Below, piece by piece: positions 25,374-34,457 of a stretch of DNA of 64,000 bases. Below the pieces are notes generated by a model. That model saw only the letters and a program-made list of their open reading frames with translations. It made no database searches and was not told the DNA's origin. Source of the DNA: Lachnocurva sp029100405 (lineage in GTDB: Bacteria; Bacillota; Clostridia; Lachnospirales; Lachnospiraceae); assembly GCA_046263755.1 (NCBI GenBank), contig JBJYZC010000005.1, positions 89,512 to 153,511 of the forward strand, in the 5' to 3' direction. The position numbers were made by a program, and so were the translations under genes. Every line of letters starts with the position of its first letter. Within the stretch, counting starts at the first letter, position 1.

Positions 25374-26264
25374 CTATTGTGCCGTGTTATTTACTGTCGT
25401 CGATGTAGCATCCTTCCCTACAGAAACATCTGTATCCGGATTTCCGTCAGTTGTCGCCGTTTTTGCATTGCCCGTTCCGGAATTCACCTCATCCCGGATC
25501 TTGTCAACGTCGTTTTCGTCAGCTCCCTTGTCAATCAGAAGGATTTCAACCCGGCGGTTGGCCGCCCGTCCCGCCTCCGTATCATTACTTTGGACGGGAC
25601 GAAACTGTCCGTATTCCATACTGACAATTTTTTCCGGTTCAATCACATTCTGCTCTTCGATATAAATACAGACCTCTGCCGCTCGCATAGCGGCCAGCAT
25701 GCGGTCACCTCGAACGGTATCTCCCGCCCGGGATGCCTGGGCTGTATGTCCCATGATATTGACCTGGCTGATCTTTTCCTTTTCCGGTGCAATGATATTA
25801 CAGAAAATACTCAAGGCATCTTTTCCCTGATCTGTCAGGACAGAAGAATCGCCGTTAAAGAAGGCCTTATCCTTGAATTCTACAAAAGTATAATTCTTAC
25901 CCCGGCTTGCAGATACTCCGCTGACCCCCTGCTGGTCCATTTTCTGTGCGATCATGAGATAGAGTTCATTCAGGTTGTCTGTTGTTGCCTGCGCATTACT
26001 GGCGGCAGCTTTATCTCCGGCTCCCTTAGACGCCTTTCCGTCTTTGGTAACCTGGCCATTTATATTGATGCTTCCGCTGTCACCGTCTTTACTGACAAGA
26101 CCAGGATAGATACTCTTTACGAAAAGATCCCACTTACTCTGATCCAGACTGGACATGGAATAAAGGAGCACAAAGAAAGTCAGAAGCAATGTAACCAGAT
26201 CCCCGTAGGTATCCATCCAGCTTCCGCCTTCATCTCCGCCCCCGCCTTTCTTTCTTCTTGCCAT
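25374..26264 (-). CDS. motB: Flagellar stator protein MotB
   Basis: A 296-residue stator. The cytoplasmic basic N-terminus (MARRKKGGGGDEGGSW) precedes a single membrane helix with the proton-channel Asp in MDTYGDLVTLLLTFFVLLY. A periplasmic linker leads to the OmpA-like peptidoglycan-binding domain (VNIMGHTAQA, GDRMLAAMRAAEVCIYIEE, NRRVEILLID). The very short gap to motA and tandem order support co-assembly. Glycine-rich linker regions and a Ser/Thr/Asp-rich C-terminal tail are low complexity. Proton rather than sodium coupling cannot be decided by sequence alone. Confidence 0.95.
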   Translation of the reverse strand: MARRKKGGGGDEGGSWMDTYGDLVTLLLTFFVLLYSMSSLDQSKWDLFVKSIYPGLVSKDGDSGSININGQVTKDGKASKGAGDKAAASNAQATTDNLNELYLMIAQKMDQQGVSGVSASRGKNYTFVEFKDKAFFNGDSSVLTDQGKDALSIFCNIIAPEKEKISQVNIMGHTAQASRAGDTVRGDRMLAAMRAAEVCIYIEEQNVIEPEKIVSMEYGQFRPVQSNDTEAGRAANRRVEILLIDKGADENDVDKIRDEVNSGTGNAKTATTDGNPDTDVSVGKDATSTTVNNTAQ

Positions 26265-26267
26265 ACT

Positions 26268-27074
26268 TTATTCTCCCGTCTGTCCGGTCTTAATGTCCTC
26301 TGCCAGCAATTTTGTTGAATCTTTTGTCTTAATGGAGCCAAGCAGATTCTCCCGGATATTCTTGGGGTTTTCCCCGGACTGAATCGCAATCACGCCTTCA
26401 ATAATGGTGGAACAATAAAGTTCTTCTTCTGCATCTCTTACTCCCAGTTTCTGCGCGATCGGATGGAAGAAAATATTGGAAAGAGCCGAGCCATAGAAGG
26501 TTGTGATCAAGGCAACGGACATATCCTGTCCCAGGGTCGACGCACCGCCGGAACCACTCAGATTCATTCCCTTTAACATGTTGATCAGTCCAACCAGGGT
26601 ACCGATCATACCAAAAGCCGGTGCAAGGGCAGAGCCCTTCAAATACATGCCCCGAACTTCTTCATGTCTTGCTGCCATATCATCCAGCCGCCGTTCCAAA
26701 ACAAATCGAACCTTATCCGGATCGTTTGCATCTACGATCATAAGGACTGCTGAATGGAAGAAGGGCTCTTCGATCTCATCCGCTTTCTCTTCCAAGGCTA
26801 ACAGTCCCTCTTTTCTGGCGATCATAGCCAGTTCCACAATTTTATCAACGGTCGGCGGAATCTCAAAATCCTTGCCGCGAAAGCATTTTCCAATGTGCTT
26901 CGGGATATCCTTCAGCATTCGGACAGGATAGCAGGCAATCAGGGAGGCAATGGTTCCTCCTAAAACGATAGCAATACTGGGTACATCATAGAAGTTCCCG
27001 AGCTTCGGGACCGTAATACCATAGACAACCAATGCGATTGCCAGTACCCATCCGATTAGTGTCGTAATGTCCAT
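26268..27074 (-). CDS. motA: Flagellar stator protein MotA
   Basis: A 268-residue MotA with four membrane helices: two at residues 5-50 (IGWVLAIALVVYGITVP; IAIVLGGTIASLIACYP), and two at about 150-205 (GSALAPAFGMIGTLVGLINM and MSVALITTFYGSALSNIFFH). The cytoplasmic loop between them, with DKVRFVLERRLDDMAARHEE, contacts FliG. It forms the pentameric stator around MotB. Located between flbD and motB, as in many Firmicutes flagellar operons. Confidence 0.95.
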   Translation of the reverse strand: MDITTLIGWVLAIALVVYGITVPKLGNFYDVPSIAIVLGGTIASLIACYPVRMLKDIPKHIGKCFRGKDFEIPPTVDKIVELAMIARKEGLLALEEKADEIEEPFFHSAVLMIVDANDPDKVRFVLERRLDDMAARHEEVRGMYLKGSALAPAFGMIGTLVGLINMLKGMNLSGSGGASTLGQDMSVALITTFYGSALSNIFFHPIAQKLGVRDAEEELYCSTIIEGVIAIQSGENPKNIRENLLGSIKTKDSTKLLAEDIKTGQTGE

Positions 27075-27098
27075 AAGACTTGATCTGCCTCCTGCATC

Positions 27099-27302
27099 CT
27101 ATTGTTCCATCCCGCTATCTCCGGTAAATATAGACCGGAAATAGACCTGGGTCTCTTTGACAATATGGTCAATGCTTTCCCGAACCAGGAAAAAGTCCCC
27201 ATTTGTCATTCGAATCTTCGTCTCCGGAATCGATTCCAGACTAAGAATCTGGAAATAATTCAAATAGAAGGTCTCACCATTGAGACGAGTCAATTTTATC
27301 AT
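27099..27302 (-). CDS. Flagellar protein FlbD/SwrD
   Basis: A 67-residue FlbD-family protein: IKLTRLNGETFYLNYFQILS and ESIPETKIRMTNGDFFLVRE are the typical core. The Bacillus homologue SwrD raises flagellar torque, acting on the stators. It lies right before motA, consistent with that role. The iterated 10-mer is present at 27127-27136 in codons for RSIF. Confidence 0.9.
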   Translation of the reverse strand: MIKLTRLNGETFYLNYFQILSLESIPETKIRMTNGDFFLVRESIDHIVKETQVYFRSIFTGDSGMEQ

Positions 27303-27338
27303 ATTTTCTCCTAATAAAGGGGGCGATGTATTCTTCTA

Positions 27339-28349
27339 TCAGCGCTTCATGTTAACTAATTCCTGAAGAATCTCATCGCTGACCGTGATCATCTTGGAGT
27401 TTGCCTGGAAACCACGCTCAGTAACGATCATATCGGAGAATTCCTTGGCCAGATCCACATTGGAGGACTCCAGGTAGCCGCTCATCAGACTGGATGTGGA
27501 TCCTCCCGGCTGGGTAGCTGTCATGAAACCGGAGTTGTCATTTGCAGTGGCATTGAAGTTATTGTTTCCGGCCTTCATCAGGCCTTCCTGGTTCTGGAAG
27601 TTTGCGATAGCCACCTTTCCGATGACAACATTCTTGGATTCCCCATTGAAACTGATCGTTCCCTTTACAGTACCATCGTTATCGATCTGCACACTCTTCA
27701 GCTGTGTTGCATCACCGGTGAAATTCAGCCTTGCGTCAGCAGCAACCGTAGTGCTTCCGGTAAGAGCCGGAGCACGGAGTGCCTGTAACACTGTTCCATA
27801 GTGATCTCCGGGATTTCCGATCTCATCCAGGGTCAATGTAGTTGCATTGTTATTTCCCAGAGGCTGAAAACCATAGACGAAATTTCCATTGGAATCTACC
27901 ATATATCCATTGGCATCCACAGAGAACTGGCCGACACGGGTAAAATTGAAATTGGAAGCCTTTAATTCCGTAGACACTGCAGCGTCTGTCCGATTTGTTC
28001 CAACCGCAGTCTCAACCTTTGCCTGAGCTGTTGTCTTTGTGATGAAGAATCCGGATCCGTTGATGCTGGCATTAAAGCCTCCGACATAGCTCGGTGTGGA
28101 GCTTGTCATATCAGTAGAAATCGCTCCTGTGACAGAACCATAACCATACTGAACAGCATTAGAACCGCCGACGGTTCCTGCCTGGCCATTGGAAGATGCG
28201 GTTGTTGTCTGATACATGGCATCCTTAAAGGTGTAATTCTGTGCCTTGTAACCACTGGTATTGACATTGGCAATATTATTACCGATGACATCCATCTTGT
28301 TTTGATGTGCTCTTAAGCCGGAAACGGCGGAATCCATAGCTCTTAACAT
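27339..28349 (-). CDS. flgE: Flagellar hook protein FlgE
   Basis: A 336-residue hook protein: MLRAMDSAVSGLRAHQNKMD, NNIANVNTSGYKAQN at the N-terminus, VDLAKEFSDMIVTERGFQAN and SKMITVSDEILQEL at the C-terminus. It is a secreted axial subunit and forms the universal joint. The chosen ATG at 28349 follows AAGGAATAAAATT; the longer frame from 28394 adds 15 unrelated residues. Its size is small for FlgE, with a compact outer domain. The upstream neighbour is flgD, the hook cap. Confidence 0.94.
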   Translation of the reverse strand: MLRAMDSAVSGLRAHQNKMDVIGNNIANVNTSGYKAQNYTFKDAMYQTTTASSNGQAGTVGGSNAVQYGYGSVTGAISTDMTSSTPSYVGGFNASINGSGFFITKTTAQAKVETAVGTNRTDAAVSTELKASNFNFTRVGQFSVDANGYMVDSNGNFVYGFQPLGNNNATTLTLDEIGNPGDHYGTVLQALRAPALTGSTTVAADARLNFTGDATQLKSVQIDNDGTVKGTISFNGESKNVVIGKVAIANFQNQEGLMKAGNNNFNATANDNSGFMTATQPGGSTSSLMSGYLESSNVDLAKEFSDMIVTERGFQANSKMITVSDEILQELVNMKR

Positions 28350-28415
28350 AATTTTATTCCTTTCTTCCTTTTGAATCGGTTTTATTTCAAACAATCAGTT
28401 ATTATCTATCACTGG

Positions 28416-28919
28416 TTAAGACTCAAGAACAGAGTCTGCATTCTTTGTATCTCTTGTAGTGTTTCCAAGTACACTCTGAATTCGTTCCAAAGAATAGTCT
28501 GTATCGTCTCCCTCGATCCGAATGGTCGGGTTCTTGCCACTCAGACTGACCGAACTTACAATTCCGGTCTTTGTGACGGTCTTTTCACTACCATCCGCTC
28601 CAGTCCCTGCAGATGCGAGATAGGTTACCTTTTTCCCGATCAGACTGGCTGCATAGCTTTGCTGACTTAAAGCGGTCGATGTCTTTATGGATTCTGTCAT
28701 AGCTGTCAAGGACTGAACCATAGCCATCTGAGACATCTGATTCATCATATCACTGGTATCCATGGGATTGGACATATCCTGGTTGGCAAGCTGTGCTGCC
28801 AGAAGTTTGAAATAACTCTGTATGTCCAGACTTCCCTTCTCATTATTGGCGGCAGCTGTATTTTTTGAATAAACGGAACTTGTTCCGCTCGATCCGCTCA
28901 ATGCACTGATATCCGGCAT
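28416..28919 (-). CDS. flgD: Hook-cap scaffold FlgD
   Basis: A 167-residue FlgD with LDIQSYFKLLAAQLANQDMS and NPMDTSDMMNQMSQMAMVQS, the family core that caps the growing hook. A C-terminal beta domain is short (GIVSSVSLSGKNPTIRIEGD). The start at 28919 follows AGAAGGAAGACAAA. Located between fliK and flgE, which matches hook assembly. Confidence 0.93.
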   Translation of the reverse strand: MPDISALSGSSGTSSVYSKNTAAANNEKGSLDIQSYFKLLAAQLANQDMSNPMDTSDMMNQMSQMAMVQSLTAMTESIKTSTALSQQSYAASLIGKKVTYLASAGTGADGSEKTVTKTGIVSSVSLSGKNPTIRIEGDDTDYSLERIQSVLGNTTRDTKNADSVLES

Positions 28920-28963
28920 TTTGTCTTCCTTTCTTCTTTCTGCGAGGACTTTTCGATTCTCTA

Positions 28964-30697
28964 TCAATCCAGGCCAAGCCGCATCATATTAAGAAAACGG
29001 TCATGGCTCTCCTGTTTTTGTTTCTGTCTTTTTTGTCCTTCATCCGCTTCCCGGCGGTTTTGGGATCGTCCTTCCAGATTCATAGCAGTTTTCTCCCCGC
29101 TATCCGTCATATTGGGTGGAAGAATGACAGCCGTTTCTTTCCCGGTCGACCGGGTCAGGATCTCTCCCATCTTTTCAGCATGTTCAGAAAGTAAATGGAA
29201 GGTTTCCGGTTTTGTTGTAAGAATCGTAAGATTTGCCCGTCCGGACTCGTAGGTCAGATGGATCGTGATCTTTCCGAGGTTCTCCGGATTCAAGGTCAAT
29301 TCCATCGTTCCGGGTCGGTTTTCATTTGCTTTCCAGGTCTTCGTAATGAGAGTACTTAAGTCCTCCGGAAGGCGCGCAGGACTTGTTGTCATCTGTCCTT
29401 TCGCTACGAAAGCCGAACCTTCCCCATTCCTAATTATTTCGACATTTTGGCTTGAATTATAAACATTCGACGGAGATATCGGCGAAGGCTCTTCGCTATT
29501 CCCGGAATCCTTCCTGCTACTCTTTAAGGCGGAATCCGGACGATTCTTTGCTTCTATTGTAAGGGCTGTAAGGTCCTTCCCATCTCTATTCTCCAAAGCA
29601 TCTGTACTCGGATTCGAATCAAGGACCTTTGGATCAGAAGAATTCTCTTTTCCGTTCAAAGGGTCTGTCTGCACTTCAGCCAAAGAAGCCTTTCCTTCCG
29701 ATTTCCCATTCTCGGATCCAAAAGCATCCCTTTCCTGATTGGTAATAGCGATCGGCTCTGCACTTGAATCTTTCGCTCCTGCCGCTCCTGTTTCATTGTC
29801 TCGATTGGAAGCGGATATTGAAAGCATTTCCCGGTCATTTGCATCCGACTCCATCATTTTCTGATTGACAGTGTCTTTCGTATCTTTTGCCGGATTTACT
29901 GCAGCTTTTCTATCCTCCTTCGAAAGGGCAGGATCTGTCGAGCCATCTTTCGGAATCGCCGTGTCTTTCCTACCTTCTTGGAAAGCCGCTGTATCTTTTT
30001 CGCCTTCGTTCAAAATTGCAGTGTCTTTTAGGCCTTCTTTCGGAATCGAAGTGTCTTTCGCATCCTCATTCGGATCTGTGATTTCTTTCCTTCCGGCTTG
30101 AAAACTTTTCGCAGCATCCGTTTCCACTTCCATATCTACAGGTTCTGTCTTACCTGTACTCGAATCTTTTGTAACTTCTGCTTCTACTTTTGGATTTTCG
30201 TTCGGTAGGGCATCTGCTTCCAGATTTACCGCGTTTTTCGCATTTATTTCAGGGTCCACGATGATCTGACTGTCATTTTTCACAGCCGGGCCATCCTGTC
30301 TCTGTTCTCGCAGGGCAGCCGGATCCGAGTCAGAAATAGCAGCATCCGTTTTCTGGCTTCTGCTATCTGTAGGTATCCTGCTTTGCTCCTTGTCTTTGTA
30401 ATCGACTGTTCGGGCGCCATTCGAAGAAGACAAATTCTGATTTCTCTCTGTAACGGAAGCTGTTTTTCCTGCTTTTTCTACCGAAGAAGTCGAATGGTCC
30501 ATCGTATGGCCTTCTTCTCTTTTCGGACTGTCTTTTGCTTTTATATTACCGGTCAGAGTCTGAATGAGATTTTGAAATGTACCGGCAATGTTGTCATTCC
30601 CATTCGAAAGTCTTCTTTCTCTCTTTCGGATCCCAGAGGAATTGGCCTTTGCCGGTTCGTTTCCCCGAACATTCAGGGTATCGTTCATTCCATACAT
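28964..30697 (-). CDS. fliK: Hook-length control protein FliK with 10-residue repeats
   Basis: A 577-residue FliK. The last 150 residues carry the conserved domain (MELTLNPENLGKITIHLTYE, then ANLTILTTKPETFHLLSEHA) that touches the FlhB tail to switch export specificity. The first 400 residues are charged, low in hydrophobics and presumably extended, the molecular-ruler part. Residues 201-270 are seven imperfect 10-residue repeats of the type EGxKDTAIPK. Repeat-number change would alter ruler length by a fixed amount. Located between fliJ and flgD. A second FliK-like gene is at 1.1-2.6 kb. Confidence 0.9.
   Translation of the reverse strand: MYGMNDTLNVRGNEPAKANSSGIRKRERRLSNGNDNIAGTFQNLIQTLTGNIKAKDSPKREEGHTMDHSTSSVEKAGKTASVTERNQNLSSSNGARTVDYKDKEQSRIPTDSRSQKTDAAISDSDPAALREQRQDGPAVKNDSQIIVDPEINAKNAVNLEADALPNENPKVEAEVTKDSSTGKTEPVDMEVETDAAKSFQAGRKEITDPNEDAKDTSIPKEGLKDTAILNEGEKDTAAFQEGRKDTAIPKDGSTDPALSKEDRKAAVNPAKDTKDTVNQKMMESDANDREMLSISASNRDNETGAAGAKDSSAEPIAITNQERDAFGSENGKSEGKASLAEVQTDPLNGKENSSDPKVLDSNPSTDALENRDGKDLTALTIEAKNRPDSALKSSRKDSGNSEEPSPISPSNVYNSSQNVEIIRNGEGSAFVAKGQMTTSPARLPEDLSTLITKTWKANENRPGTMELTLNPENLGKITIHLTYESGRANLTILTTKPETFHLLSEHAEKMGEILTRSTGKETAVILPPNMTDSGEKTAMNLEGRSQNRREADEGQKRQKQKQESHDRFLNMMRLGLD
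29888..30097 (-). repeat. 30-bp tandem repeats in fliK ruler region
   Basis: Seven degenerate 30-bp units, in frame, coding for a 10-residue motif with the core KDTAI. The best four copies (EGLKDTAILN, EGEKDTAAFQ, EGRKDTAIPK and the preceding EDAKDTSIPK) are adjacent. Confidence 0.8.
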
Positions 30698-30733
30698 TCT
30701 TCTTCCTCCTTTCTAATGATCTGCACTTTCCTG

Positions 30734-31180
30734 TTAACCTGTCGGACGTGACGTCTGGTTCTGAACAAATTCATCGATAAAAGCCTCATTTTCTTTCTGC
30801 TCGGCCAGACGATAGGATTGAAATTTCTTTTCCTTCAATTTTTCGAATTTATTGACATCGATTTTCGCGTCGATTACCTTCTTTTTGACCTTCTCTGCTT
30901 CCTTTTCGAGTTCTTTCAATTTTTCCTTCTGGACTTCTATTTCCCGGTCCATCCGGTCAATCAGGTCCGCATAGAGGAGAAATTTTTCAATGCTTCCACC
31001 GGCATGCTGGAGTTTGTCAAAGGAATCCTCAAGATTTCTCTTTTCCTTTCTGAGCGTTTGGATCTTTGTCTTCCTCTCTTCGATTCTCTGTTGCCAGACG
31101 GCATATTCTTCCAGAATGGAATCCAGGATCCTTTGTTTATAATCGAGGACAGTCTCCAGACTGTAGTGAAATTTCTTCAT
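30734..31180 (-). CDS. fliJ: Flagellar export ATPase stalk protein FliJ
   Basis: A 148-residue coiled-coil protein starting MKKFHYSLETVLDYKQRILD, the FliJ N-terminal pattern. The middle is Lys/Glu heptads (EVQKEKLKELEKEAEKVKKK). FliJ fits in the FliI hexamer and couples it to FlhA. The ATG at 31180 follows AGAGGATCATCC; an earlier frame start at 31255 would add 25 atypical residues. Between fliI and fliK. Confidence 0.92.
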   Translation of the reverse strand: MKKFHYSLETVLDYKQRILDSILEEYAVWQQRIEERKTKIQTLRKEKRNLEDSFDKLQHAGGSIEKFLLYADLIDRMDREIEVQKEKLKELEKEAEKVKKKVIDAKIDVNKFEKLKEKKFQSYRLAEQKENEAFIDEFVQNQTSRPTG

Positions 31181-31269
31181 GGATGATCCTCTGACAGGAA
31201 ACTTCTGTTCTTTGCCCGCTGAAGAAGCTTTTATTTTCGTCAGCCTGTTTCTCAAAAGTCATCGAAAAG

Positions 31270-32577
31270 TCAGCCTTCCAGAGCTTTCTTCATGCCTTCC
31301 AGAACTTCTTCATAGCTAAAACTTTCATTGACCCCTTGCATCAGGAAGCGATTGATCCGGGGGTAGAGGCGAATTGCCTCATCCAATTCCTTATTGGCAC
31401 CTTTCTTATAAGCACCAATAGCAATCAGATCTGCATTCTTCTCATAGAGAGCCAGAATATTTCGCATACGACTGGCCAGCTTTCTATGCTCATCCGATAC
31501 GATCTCTGCCATCAGACGAGAAATAGAAGCGCCAATATCAATGGCAGGATAATGGTTTTGCGCGGCCAGAGCACGGGATAGGACAATATGCCCGTCCAAA
31601 ATGCCTCGAACCGTATCGGCAATCGGTTCATTGGTATCGTCGCCTTCCACCAGGACCGTATAGATCCCTGTGATGGAACCCTTCTTGAATTTTCCGCTTC
31701 GCTCTAAGAGCTTGGGAAATTCCGAATAAATAGAAGGGGTATATCCTCTTGCAATCGGCGGCTCTCCAGTCGCGAGTCCGATTTCTCTCTGTGCCATGGC
31801 AAATCGAGTCAGGCTGTCCATCATCAGAAGGACGTCCATGCCCTGGTCTCTGAAATACTCCGCAATGGTTGTTGCAACCAATGGGCATTTCAGCCGCATC
31901 ATAGACGGCTGATCAGATGTTGCTACTACAAGAACCGTGCGTTTCATTCCTTCCTCGCCCAGATCCTTCTGAACGAATTCCAGAACCTCACGACCACGCT
32001 CGCCAACCAGAGCAATCACATTGATGTCGGTCTTAACATTCTTGGCAATCATGCCCATCAAAGTGGACTTTCCGACACCGGATCCGGCGAAGATACCGAT
32101 ACGCTGTCCCTTGCCGATCGTATTTAAGCCATCGATAGCCCGGACGCCGAGATCCAGCCGGTCCCGGATGGGCGGTCTGGTCAGAGGATTGGAGTAGCTG
32201 CTGCTTACGGTGTAATATTCACATTCCTCCGGGAAAGCCTCTTTCCCGTCGATTGGATGACCGACAGCATTGATAATCCTGCCTCGTAAGAAATCTCCAA
32301 CCGGGATCCGCAATCTGTGACCAGTGTTTCTGACAAAGCTTCCGGCTGTAATCCCGCTGTTACTCTCATAGGTCATAAGCTGGATCTTCTCACTCTTAAA
32401 GCCAACGACCTCAGAGGCCACATAACGGCCGAGTTCCTCGCTGTAGATTTCCATGATATCGCCGATCGAACATTTGCTGCCCGAAGCTTCCATGGCAAGT
32501 CCGACGATGTTTTCAATTTTACCGATGTGACCTATCGTATCCATATTGCGGATCAGGCCGGGTATCTGACTAAACAT
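31270..32577 (-). CDS. fliI: Flagellar export ATPase FliI
   Basis: A 435-residue ATPase related to F1-beta. Walker A is GIFAGSGVGKSTLMG, Walker B is MDVLLMMDSLTRFAMAQREI, and the family segment GYTPSIYSEFPKLLERSG follows. It forms a hexamer under the export gate and unloads chaperone complexes. The start overlaps the fliH stop by eight bases, indicating coupling. Length is typical of the family. Confidence 0.96.
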   Translation of the reverse strand: MFSQIPGLIRNMDTIGHIGKIENIVGLAMEASGSKCSIGDIMEIYSEELGRYVASEVVGFKSEKIQLMTYESNSGITAGSFVRNTGHRLRIPVGDFLRGRIINAVGHPIDGKEAFPEECEYYTVSSSYSNPLTRPPIRDRLDLGVRAIDGLNTIGKGQRIGIFAGSGVGKSTLMGMIAKNVKTDINVIALVGERGREVLEFVQKDLGEEGMKRTVLVVATSDQPSMMRLKCPLVATTIAEYFRDQGMDVLLMMDSLTRFAMAQREIGLATGEPPIARGYTPSIYSEFPKLLERSGKFKKGSITGIYTVLVEGDDTNEPIADTVRGILDGHIVLSRALAAQNHYPAIDIGASISRLMAEIVSDEHRKLASRMRNILALYEKNADLIAIGAYKKGANKELDEAIRLYPRINRFLMQGVNESFSYEEVLEGMKKALEG

Positions 32578-33358
32578 CGATATCTTCGTCCTCGATCGTA
32601 ACTTCCTTCAACCTGCTTTTTACATTTTCGACCTGGGTTTTCACGCTCATGTCGATCACTTCTTCCGGGGTCTCCATGATGAGATATCCACGGGATTCCT
32701 TGTCCATAACAACAAATTTAATATTTTCGGAAATATCGGAAAGGACCCCGGCGAGATCCCCTCCTTCCTTCGCTATCATGTCATAATCTTCTTTATCGAT
32801 ATAGATCTTGATCCAGGCCGTTTTCCTGTGTTTCTCCGCCTCTGCGGCAATCATTCGTAAGATGATCTCCGAACTGGATGCAAGAGAGACCTGAATGACT
32901 TTTTCCGCAACTGCAAGGGAGATATCCCTAAGAGTTCCGAGATACTTCTTCAAGATGGCATTTTTTGCGTCCTCGAGTTTTTGGATGGCTTTTATATTTT
33001 CAACCTCTGTCTCTTGGATGGCCTTTTCAAATTCTTCTCTGCCTTCGACCTGGCCGGCATTTTTTCCTTCTTCAAAGCCTTCTTTATATCCATCCAGATG
33101 AGCCTTTTTTCGGATATCCTCCGCTTCCTTTCTCGCATCTTTCAGGATGATGGCGGCTTGTTCTCTGGCCTCTGCCAGAATCTGTTCACTGACTCTGGCA
33201 GCATGGCTTGTCTTATCTTCTTCTTTCGCTTTTTTCTCGACTTTCTTCCGTTCTTCCATTCGGATCGCTTCCGGCTGTATTGCCGTGACCTTCGGCGGAT
33301 CCTGAAACTTCAGAGTCAGGAAGGGGTGGATGTCTGAAAGGCTCTTCTTATCCGGCAT
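32570..33358 (-). CDS. fliH: Flagellar export ATPase regulator FliH
   Basis: A 262-residue FliH. The N-terminal half is charged coiled coil (VSEQILAEAREQAAIILKDA, KAHLDGYKEGFEEGKNAG) with glycine-spaced repeats GxxxG, and the C-terminal globular domain (ISLAVAEKVIQVSLASSSEI, KFVVMDKESRGYLIMETPEE) binds FliI. It inhibits and tethers FliI to the C-ring. The ATG at 33358 follows AAGGATACGGAA right after the fliG stop; earlier in-frame ATGs overlap fliG. Confidence 0.92.
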   Translation of the reverse strand: MPDKKSLSDIHPFLTLKFQDPPKVTAIQPEAIRMEERKKVEKKAKEEDKTSHAARVSEQILAEAREQAAIILKDARKEAEDIRKKAHLDGYKEGFEEGKNAGQVEGREEFEKAIQETEVENIKAIQKLEDAKNAILKKYLGTLRDISLAVAEKVIQVSLASSSEIILRMIAAEAEKHRKTAWIKIYIDKEDYDMIAKEGGDLAGVLSDISENIKFVVMDKESRGYLIMETPEEVIDMSVKTQVENVKSRLKEVTIEDEDIDV

Positions 33359-33368
33359 TTCCGTATCC

Positions 33369-34457
33369 TTATACGATGATCTCATCTTCACCGCCGCCTC
33401 CCTTATTGATTACAAGCTCGCCACGATCTTCCAGAGACCGGATCAGGTTGACAATTCTCTGCTGTGCTTCCTCGACATCACGGAGACGGACATTGGTCGT
33501 CATCTCCAGATCACTTGTCACGGTTTCAGCCATACGCTTGGACATATTGTGGAGGAAGGTCTGTTTCATATCTTCGCTTGCCGTCTTCAGGGCAAATACA
33601 ATATCTCTGCTGTCGCAATCGCGGATAAAGCGCTGTACCGAACGGTCGTCCATGGTAAGGATATCTTCGAAAACAAACATCCGGTCGCGGATCTCTCCAG
33701 CCAGATCCGGATTGGTTTCGTCCATTCCGTCAAAAATCTTCTTGCTTGTGGTACGGTCCACATGGTTCATGACATCCGCAGCGAAATCAATACCGCCGAC
33801 ATTCATGTTGTCTTCACTGGTAATGATGGTATCAAACTTCCGTTTCATCTCTTCCTCGACGATGGATATTGCCTCGGGAGAAACCCGGTCCATTTCCGCC
33901 ATAGCCGAGATCGTATCGACTCTCTTGCTTTCCGGCAGATTTGCCAGGACTTGAGCCGCAAGTTCCACCTCCAGATAGGAGAGAATCAGAGCGATGACCT
34001 GGGGTCTCTCATTCTGCATCAGAGAAATCAGAGATTTCGGATCTCCCTTGCCAAGAAAATTGAAGGGTCTGGACTGCAAAGTCTTTGAAACCTTATCCAA
34101 AAGATTTCGGGCAGTTGTTTCGCCGAACGCCTTTTCCAGGACATCCCGAGCATAATCAATACCGCCCTCGCTCATCATCTTATGCGTGACGCAGAGTTTA
34201 TAGAAATCGCTTAAGGCGCCCTCGACCTGGGAATTGGTCCTCTGGCCAAGTCTTGCGACCTCATAGGTCAGCTCTTCTACTTCACTTTGTTTTAAATATT
34301 TGTAGATCTGAGAAGCCCTCTCTGTACCCAGAGATACGATAACCAATGCCGCCTTCTGCCGATTGGTCAGCCAGGAAGTCGATGTGCGGTCCGGCTTGGC
34401 CAGCTCGCTCAGATCTACTGTGTTATTTTCTGGACTTTCTTCTGCCAACGCTATCAT
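33369..34457 (-). CDS. fliG: Flagellar motor switch protein FliG
   Basis: A 362-residue FliG: N-terminal FliF-binding domain (LTNRQKAALVIVSLGTERAS), middle domain (GDPKSLISLMQNERPQVIAL, EHH-type armadillo contacts), and C-terminal torque domain (MFVFEDILTMDDRSVQRFIR, FLHNMSKRMAETVTSDLE). It transmits stator force to the rotor. The start at 34457 follows GAAGTGAGG and overlaps the fliF end by 35 bases in another frame. An in-frame GTG two codons earlier is also possible. Confidence 0.95.
   Translation of the reverse strand: MIALAEESPENNTVDLSELAKPDRTSTSWLTNRQKAALVIVSLGTERASQIYKYLKQSEVEELTYEVARLGQRTNSQVEGALSDFYKLCVTHKMMSEGGIDYARDVLEKAFGETTARNLLDKVSKTLQSRPFNFLGKGDPKSLISLMQNERPQVIALILSYLEVELAAQVLANLPESKRVDTISAMAEMDRVSPEAISIVEEEMKRKFDTIITSEDNMNVGGIDFAADVMNHVDRTTSKKIFDGMDETNPDLAGEIRDRMFVFEDILTMDDRSVQRFIRDCDSRDIVFALKTASEDMKQTFLHNMSKRMAETVTSDLEMTTNVRLRDVEEAQQRIVNLIRSLEDRGELVINKGGGGEDEIIV

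Noticed and set aside
25362..26318. 318-residue plus-strand ORF
   Set aside because: Antisense to motB, whose domains and start are clear.
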